Below are positions 7,721 to 9,882 of a stretch of 9,882 nt of DNA, in pieces; the stretch's first letter is position 1, and the number at the start of each line of letters is the position of its first letter. The position numbers were made by a program, and so were the translations under genes. Source of the stretch: Saprospiraceae bacterium (lineage in GTDB: Bacteria > Bacteroidota > Bacteroidia > Chitinophagales > Saprospiraceae); the NCBI GenBank assembly GCA_020850025.1, contig JADZFI010000413.1, positions 1 through 9,882 on the forward strand, read 5' to 3'. Under the pieces are notes generated by a model. It did no database searches, was not told the DNA's origin, and was given only the letters and a program-made list of their open reading frames with translations.

Positions 7721-9882
7721 GTGCAAACCAGAACATCTGCCAATCCAAAAACTCAATCCAAACGAAAAGCTTCTATTCCAGACACCAAAACACTGGAATC
7801 CGGATTTCTGTTGATGGCAACTGCCAAGGCAATGACGGAAATCTACGAAGCAAATTTCAAGTTCGTCAGCAAATACGTGCATGCCACCTCACGCGGACAT
7901 GAAGCCATACAGCTTGCCGTAGGTATGCAGCTCCTTCCTCAGGATTATGTTTATCCCTATTACCGGGACGACAGCATGCTGCTGGGTATGGGGTTAAGCC
8001 CTTATCAGCTGATGCTTCAACTGATGGCCAAACGCGACGATCCGTTTTCAGGAGGCAGGTCCTATTATTGCCACCCATCCTTTAAAGAAGATCATTTCCC
8101 AAAAATCCCCCACCAAAGCAGTGCCACAGGTATGCAAGCCATTCCTGCTACCGGTGCGGCCATGGGATTCTGGTATAAAGAAGCGTTGCAACGGAACACA
8201 AAAGAATCTGATGGTCAAAACGGCACACAACTGGATCTGAGTAACCCATACCCGTACCATACCAGGATAAAAAACGGAAAACCCCAGGTTAACGCCACCC
8301 CGGGGCTGGTAGTCTGCTCTCTGGGAGATGCCTCCGTTACAGAAGGGGAAGTTGCCGAAGCCTTTCAAATGGCCGTCCTGAAAAAGTTGCCTATCCTTTA
8401 CCTGGTGCAGGACAATGGTTGGGACATATCCGCCAATGCCGCCGAAACCAGAGTGGCTACCGCCGCAGAATACGCCAAAGGATTTCCTGGTCTGGAAACA
8501 GTGTCCATTGAAGGCAATGACTTCGCCCAGTGCTGGGAAACCATTCAAAATGTGATGGACACCATACGCCGCGAACGCAGGCCGTTTGTGGTGCACGCCC
8601 GCGTACCACTGCTTAATCACCACACCTCCGGTGTACGTAAAGAATGGTATCGCGACGATCTGGAGGAACATGCACAACGCGACCCCTACCCCATCCTGCG
8701 CAAACTGTTGCTGGATAATGGTTTTCAGGAAGCCGACCTTCAAAAACTGGAAAAAAAGGCCGCCGAAACCGTTGCAGCCGATTTTGAATCAGCAAAAAAC
8801 GCGGAAGACCCAAGGCCTGAAGATTTGTTCACGCACGACTTTGCACCAACACCGATAACCGAGGAAAAAGGGGAGCGGTCGCCTGCAAAGGGAGAGGTAA
8901 AAGTGATGGTTGACTGTGCTTTGTTTGCCATTGAGGAATTGATGCGCAAATATCCCGAATGTCTGCTTTACGGTCAGGATGTCGGCCGGCGTTTGGGAGG
9001 AGTATTCCGGGAAGCAGCTACGCTGGCAGAAAAATTTGGTGATCACAGGGTGTTTAACACCCCTATCCAGGAGGCATTCATCGTTGGGAGCACTGCAGGT
9101 ATGAGCGCAACAGGGTTGAAACCCATCGTGGAGGTACAATTTGCCGATTACATCTGGCCTGGACTGAATCAGTTGTTCACAGAGGTAGCCCGGAGTTGCT
9201 ACCTGAGCAATGGCAAATGGCCGGTAAGTTGCGTACTGCGCGTGCCCATTGGCGCTTACGGGAGCGGAGGTCCATATCACAGCAGCAGCGTGGAAAGTGT
9301 GGTAACCCAGATTCGCGGGGTAAAAATTGCCTACCCCAGCACCGGAGCCGACCTGAAAGGTTTGCTCAAAGCAGCCTGGTACGATCCCAATCCCGTGGTC
9401 ATATTTGAGCATAAAGGACTGTACTGGAGCAAAGTGCCGGGAACGGAGGCAGCCAGAACAGTTGAACCGGATGAAGCATATGTTATTCCATTCGGGAAAG
9501 CCAGAACGGTGTTGCAGGCAGATGCCGCTGCTATAAAGAAAGGCACCTCAATGGCTGTTATCACCTATGGAATGGGGGTTCACTGGGCCCTGAATGCCGC
9601 CCAGGAATTTCCCGGCCAGATTGAAATTGTGGATTTGCGCACACTTTGCCCACTGGACGAAGAGGCTATGTATGCTGCAGCCAGGCTGCATGGTCGTATC
9701 CTGGTGGTAACAGAAGAACAGGTAAACGGCTCATTCGCCCAATCTTTGGCCGGCAGAATTCAGGAAAACTGTTTTACACACCTGGATGCTCCGGTACGAA
9801 CCATTGGCGCTGAAAACATGCCGGCTGTGCCGCTGAATACCACCCTGGAGCAAACCATGATTCCATCTATTGATAAGGTGCG
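7721..9882 (+). CDS. Fused E1 alpha/beta 2-oxoacid dehydrogenase, branched-chain type (3' partial)
   Basis: I translated this frame by hand; it is open from the proposed GTG start to the last base, 720 codons, with no stop. Residues about 30-345 are an E1 alpha (thiamine-diphosphate) domain: GHEAIQLAVGM, YYRDD (80-84), GDASVTEGE (202-210), QDNGWDIS (230-237), and HHTSG (300-304), the loop equivalent to the phosphorylation loop of human BCKDH E1 alpha. A charged linker (about 346-390) leads to an E1 beta domain: YGQDVG, GGVFREA, catalytic-type Glu451 in IQEAFIVG, VEVQFADYIWPGLNQ, His520 in YHSSS, and a C-terminal transketolase-type domain ending near LEQTMIPSIDKV. Typical E1 beta chains end 10-15 residues later. 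Role: decarboxylates a 2-oxoacid (probably branched-chain) and passes the acyl group to a lipoyl E2, not in this window. No in-frame ATG exists before 7814, which would cut into the domain; GTG 7721 follows an A/T-rich stretch. GTG 7658 and TTG 7688 are alternatives. Confidence 0.9.
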   Translation, partial: MQTRTSANPKTQSKRKASIPDTKTLESGFLLMATAKAMTEIYEANFKFVSKYVHATSRGHEAIQLAVGMQLLPQDYVYPYYRDDSMLLGMGLSPYQLMLQLMAKRDDPFSGGRSYYCHPSFKEDHFPKIPHQSSATGMQAIPATGAAMGFWYKEALQRNTKESDGQNGTQLDLSNPYPYHTRIKNGKPQVNATPGLVVCSLGDASVTEGEVAEAFQMAVLKKLPILYLVQDNGWDISANAAETRVATAAEYAKGFPGLETVSIEGNDFAQCWETIQNVMDTIRRERRPFVVHARVPLLNHHTSGVRKEWYRDDLEEHAQRDPYPILRKLLLDNGFQEADLQKLEKKAAETVAADFESAKNAEDPRPEDLFTHDFAPTPITEEKGERSPAKGEVKVMVDCALFAIEELMRKYPECLLYGQDVGRRLGGVFREAATLAEKFGDHRVFNTPIQEAFIVGSTAGMSATGLKPIVEVQFADYIWPGLNQLFTEVARSCYLSNGKWPVSCVLRVPIGAYGSGGPYHSSSVESVVTQIRGVKIAYPSTGADLKGLLKAAWYDPNPVVIFEHKGLYWSKVPGTEAARTVEPDEAYVIPFGKARTVLQADAAAIKKGTSMAVITYGMGVHWALNAAQEFPGQIEIVDLRTLCPLDEEAMYAAARLHGRILVVTEEQVNGSFAQSLAGRIQENCFTHLDAPVRTIGAENMPAVPLNTTLEQTMIPSIDKV

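Noticed and set aside
8048..8743. 231-codon minus-strand open frame (and 8789-9412) in the right-hand part
   Set aside because: The plus strand here encodes a clear E1 alpha/beta protein; these minus frames are codon-register shadows rich in Cys, Phe and His.

Overview
The window comes from a member of the Bacteroidota. Four things point there: a type IX secretion (type B) C-terminal sorting domain, a SusC/SusD outer-membrane pair, a fused E1 alpha/beta 2-oxoacid dehydrogenase, and the absence of Shine-Dalgarno sites upstream of AT-rich starts. A Saprospirales or Chitinophagales relative is a guess from protein style, not a demonstrated placement. The sequence looks chromosomal and ordinary. 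I see no insertion sequence, prophage, CRISPR array, tRNA or rRNA.

Layout. Plus strand, 1-1521: the C-terminal end of a secreted T9SS cargo protein, followed 16 bp later by a complete CaCA-family sodium/calcium exchanger. A 145-bp convergent gap (1522-1666) follows, with a hairpin that works best as a terminator for the genes arriving from the right. Minus strand, 6341-1667: a two-gene operon of a SusC-like TonB-dependent transporter and a SusD-like surface lipoprotein, separated by 34 bp, with a 281-bp AT-rich leader upstream. Minus strand, 7570-6623: a NadR-type protein with an N-terminal NMN adenylyltransferase-like half and a C-terminal ribosylnicotinamide kinase-like half. A 150-bp divergent promoter region follows. 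Plus strand from about 7721 to the window end: a fused E1 alpha/E1 beta thiamine-diphosphate dehydrogenase, open to the last base and probably only 10-15 codons short of its stop.

How the genes relate. SusC and SusD should form one outer-membrane import complex of unknown substrate, with no degradative enzyme or regulator beside it in the window. NadR (NAD salvage) and the E1 fusion (oxidative decarboxylation feeding an NAD-dependent complex) are divergently arranged and both touch NAD metabolism, but a functional link is only inference. I found no clearly undescribed system. The best second-look items are the atypical middle of the NadR adenylyltransferase half, the altered thiamine-diphosphate motif and inserted loop of the E1 fusion, the isolated susCD operon, and the TTA/CTA/TCA-poor codon usage of susCD and E1 that creates long codon-aligned antisense open frames.
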